From the NCBI RefSeq assembly GCF_036625275.1, contig NZ_JAZKUD010000011.1, positions 5,143 to 69,142 on the forward strand: a DNA stretch of 64,000 nt, written 5' to 3'. Of this stretch, positions 61,467 to 64,000 are shown in pieces (position 1 is the first letter of the stretch; every line of letters begins with the position of its first letter). A program made the translations under genes and the position numbers. The DNA comes from Accumulibacter sp036625275 (GTDB lineage: Bacteria; Pseudomonadota; Gammaproteobacteria; Burkholderiales; Rhodocyclaceae). The notes beneath the pieces are model-generated. The model was not told the DNA's origin. It searched no databases and saw only the letters and a list, made by a program, of their open reading frames with translations.

Positions 61467-64000
61467 GCCCCGCCGCACTGCCGACCGCGCCCGGCACAAC
61501 CGTCGAATCGCTCGATCCGCTGCGTTTCCCGTTGCATGGCAGCCGGCTGATCGAGGCCAGCGCCGGCACCGGCAAGACCTTCACGATTGCCGCGCTGTAT
61601 GTCCGACTGGTGCTCGGGCATGGCGCGGAAAACGCGCATGCGCGCCCGCTCACGCCGCGCGAAATCCTCGTCGTCACCTTCACCGAGGCAGCGACACAGG
61701 AGCTGCGCGACCGCATTCGCGTCCGTCTGGCGCAAGCGGCCGCCTGTTTCCGGGTCGCTGCCGGCGATGACTCCCGCGAGGACGACAGCGCCGCTGCCGA
61801 CGAGCTGCTGCGTGCGCTGCGCCAGCAGTACCCGCCGGAACAATGGCCGGCTTGCGCCCGCAAGCTGCAACTGGCTGCCGAAGCGATGGACGAGGCGGCC
61901 GTCTCGACCATCCACGCCTGGTGCCAGCGCATGCTGCGCGAACACGCTCTCGACAGCGACAGCCTGTTCACCCAGACACTCAAAACCGATCAGCACGAGC
62001 TGCTCGCCGAGGTCGTTCGCGACTACTGGCGCAGCTTTCTGGCGGCGCTCGACCGCGAGGCGGTTGCCGAAGTGCGGCAATGGTGGTCGGGTCCCGAAGC
62101 CTTGCAGGAGTGCCTCAGGAATCTCGTCGCACATGCCGATCGGCTTGCTGCCGGGTCGCCGCGATCGCCGGCAGAGGCGCTGCGGACCCGTCTGCGCGAG
62201 CGCCAGCGCCGCCTGGCTGAACTCAAGGCACCGTGGGCGGAATGGGTGGATCAGTTGCAGGCGTTGCTCGATACGGCACGCGCCAAAAAACAGTTTGACG
62301 GCACAAGACTCAAGAAGAACAACTACGACAATTGGCTACGCTTGCTCGCCGAGTGGTGCGAGGACTCCGACAGGGTCGATCCGGGGCTCACTGACGCGGC
62401 ACAGCGGCGTCTGACGCCTGCCGGACTGGCCGAAATCTGGAAAGCCGCGCCATCTCCGGAGCACCCCGCACTGACCGCGATCGCCGGCCTTGCGGCTGCG
62501 CTGCAGGCCCTGCCCGACGCGCGCATCGACCTGCTGTGCCATGCGGCATGCTGGGTGGCACAGCGCTTTGCCGCCGAGCAGGCGCGCCGTGCGCAGATGG
62601 GTTTCAACGACCTCCTCACGCGGCTCGACGCCGCGCTGCGCGCGGCTCATGGCGAACGCCTCGCCGACAGCATCCGGCAGCAGTTTCCGGTGGCGCTGAT
62701 CGACGAATTCCAGGATACCGACCCGCTTCAGTACCGGATTTTCGATGCCGTGTATCGCGTTGCGCAGAGTGCTCCCGACAGCGCACTGATCCTCATCGGC
62801 GATCCGAAACAGGCGATCTACGCCTTTCGTGGTGCCGACATTCACACTTATCTGGCGGCCCGCCGCGCCTGCGTCGAGCGGCTCTACACGCTGAAGAGGA
62901 ACTACCGATCGACCGAGGCCATGGTCCTGGCGACCAATCACTGCTTCGCGGTGGCGGAGGATCGTTCGAGCGGCTCCGGCGCTTTCCTCTTTCGCAGCGG
63001 GACGGACAATCCGGTACCCTTCGTCACTGCCGAGGCACAAGGTCGGTCGGATGCGCTGGAGGCCGACGGCATGCCGCTGCCCGCACTCACCGTCTGGTAT
63101 CTGCCGCCGAATCCGGACGGCAAACCCCTGGGCAAGACCGTCTATCGCGAACAGATGGCGGCCAGCTTCGCCGGCGAGATGGTGCGCCTGCTCAATCTCG
63201 GTCAGGTGGGGCAGGCCGGCTTTGCTGGCGAGACCGGCCTGCAGGGCATCCGCCCGGCCGACATCGCGGTACTGGTCAACAGCCGCAGTGAAGCCGATAC
63301 GATCCGCAGGGCGCTGGCGCAGCGCGGTGTGCGCAGCGTCTATCTCTCGGACAAGGATTCGGTTTTCGAGAGCGCCGAAGCTGGCGAACTGCAGCACTGG
63401 CTCGCCGCCTGCGCCGAACCCGACGACGGGCGCCTGCTGCGCAGCGCGCTGGCCACCGCCACTCTGGGCCTGAGCTGGCGGGAACTCGACACGCTCAACC
63501 ACGACGAGATCGCCTGGGAAGCGCGCGTCCTGCAGTTTCGCGGCTACCGCGACTGCTGGCGCCGCCAGGGCGTGCTGCCGATGTTGCGCCGGCTGCTCAA
63601 CGATTTTCAGGTGCCGGCAAGGCTGCTCGGGCGCGGCGGTGAGGATGGCAATACGGCGGGCAGGGCGGTCGACGGCGAACGCACGCTGACCAACGTGCTG
63701 CACCTTGCCGAATTGCTGCAGCAGGCGAGCGCGCTGCTCGACGGCGAGCACGCGCTGATTCGCCATCTCGCCGAACAGCGGCGCGATGCTGCCGACGCCG
63801 GTGGCGACGCGCGCCAACTGCGCCTGGAGAGCGACGCCGATCTGGTGCAGGTGGTCACCGTGCACAAGTCCAAGGGGCTGGAATACCCGCTGGTCTTTTT
63901 GCCCTTTGCCTGTACCTTCCGGGCAAGCGACGCCAGGGATCTGCCGCTGCCATGGCATGACCAGGACGGATGCCTGCAGCTCGCGCTCGCGGCCGACGAA
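61463..64000 (+). CDS. recB: Exonuclease V subunit beta, RecB (cut by window edge)
   Basis: The first 846 codons of RecB. Helicase motifs: Walker A LIEASAGTGKTFTIAALYVR, motif Ia EILVVTFTEAATQELRDRIR, VSTIHAWCQRMLREHA, MGFNDLLTRLDAALRA, motif II FPVALIDEFQDTDPLQYRIF, motif III LILIGDPKQAIYAFRGADIH, motif IV TLKRNYRSTEAMV and motif V VTVHKSKGLEYPLVFLPFA. The C-terminal nuclease domain lies beyond position 64000. It starts inside the recC stop codon. Confidence 0.96.
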   Translation, partial: MSPAALPTAPGTTVESLDPLRFPLHGSRLIEASAGTGKTFTIAALYVRLVLGHGAENAHARPLTPREILVVTFTEAATQELRDRIRVRLAQAAACFRVAAGDDSREDDSAAADELLRALRQQYPPEQWPACARKLQLAAEAMDEAAVSTIHAWCQRMLREHALDSDSLFTQTLKTDQHELLAEVVRDYWRSFLAALDREAVAEVRQWWSGPEALQECLRNLVAHADRLAAGSPRSPAEALRTRLRERQRRLAELKAPWAEWVDQLQALLDTARAKKQFDGTRLKKNNYDNWLRLLAEWCEDSDRVDPGLTDAAQRRLTPAGLAEIWKAAPSPEHPALTAIAGLAAALQALPDARIDLLCHAACWVAQRFAAEQARRAQMGFNDLLTRLDAALRAAHGERLADSIRQQFPVALIDEFQDTDPLQYRIFDAVYRVAQSAPDSALILIGDPKQAIYAFRGADIHTYLAARRACVERLYTLKRNYRSTEAMVLATNHCFAVAEDRSSGSGAFLFRSGTDNPVPFVTAEAQGRSDALEADGMPLPALTVWYLPPNPDGKPLGKTVYREQMAASFAGEMVRLLNLGQVGQAGFAGETGLQGIRPADIAVLVNSRSEADTIRRALAQRGVRSVYLSDKDSVFESAEAGELQHWLAACAEPDDGRLLRSALATATLGLSWRELDTLNHDEIAWEARVLQFRGYRDCWRRQGVLPMLRRLLNDFQVPARLLGRGGEDGNTAGRAVDGERTLTNVLHLAELLQQASALLDGEHALIRHLAEQRRDAADAGGDARQLRLESDADLVQVVTVHKSKGLEYPLVFLPFACTFRASDARDLPLPWHDQDGCLQLALAADE

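Overview
This 64 kb, GC-rich window looks like a betaproteobacterial chromosome, most likely Rhodocyclales and possibly close to Candidatus Accumulibacter. That is inferred from gene content: a PEP-CTERM exosortase substrate behind a sigma-54 promoter, argH next to algZ-algR, a PhoB-type box at pstS, a PhoX phosphatase, a recC-recB pair and a diversity-generating retroelement (DGR). No rRNA, tRNA or CRISPR array was found.

Layout. 0-9 kb: start of uvrB, an aromatic aminotransferase, an AsmA-like membrane protein, a cupin, pstS behind three PhoB-like boxes, an SDR dehydrogenase and ppsR. 9-13 kb: azlCD exporter and a Zn/Mn ABC transporter (znuABC-like) with an overlooked 47-residue membrane protein. 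13-18 kb: a frameshifted PEP-CTERM gene, a GntR regulator, a SemiSWEET-like remnant and a PfkB sugar kinase. 18-23 kb: phoX, an ECF sigma factor with a zinc-finger partner, and the divergent argO/argP pair.

23.2-31.3 kb is the centre of interest. Six tightly overlapping or adjacent genes form one cassette: a TIR protein, a MoxR-like AAA ATPase, a 989-residue protein ending in a formylglycine-generating-enzyme (FGE) fold, an HRDC accessory protein, a DGR reverse transcriptase and a second short FGE protein. A 128-bp template repeat (TR) lies just after the reverse transcriptase. Two variable repeats (VR1, VR2) lie at the 3' ends of the two FGE genes. Inside the repeats, all 14 TR/VR1 and all 16 TR/VR2 differences fall on template adenines. 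Both VRs, but not the TR, are followed by runs of DNA hairpins with GGA triloops. The reading is a TIR/AAA conflict system whose sensor or binder protein is diversified by retro-mutagenesis.

31.3-37.7 kb: an AlkA remnant, a 359-bp MITE-like element with a 9-bp target duplication, brnT-brnA, a five-fold 72-bp tandem array, an IS110 remnant, then pncB-nadE-nadM/NUDIX for NAD synthesis. 37.7-44 kb: a Ser/Thr kinase with a cyclic-nucleotide-binding domain, argH, algZ-algR, cobA and a secreted repeat protein. 44-52.6 kb: an outer-membrane protein, an arylsulfatase, four secreted small proteins, a broken peroxiredoxin and an octaheme-TPR cytochrome. 52.6-64 kb: an FAD dehydrogenase, a class II aldolase with mtnA (methylthioadenosine salvage), a GCS2-family ligase, recC and the start of recB.

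A dispersed intergenic repeat family (seven copies plus one fragment) punctuates the window. Its ends repeatedly coincide with stop codons of neighbouring genes.
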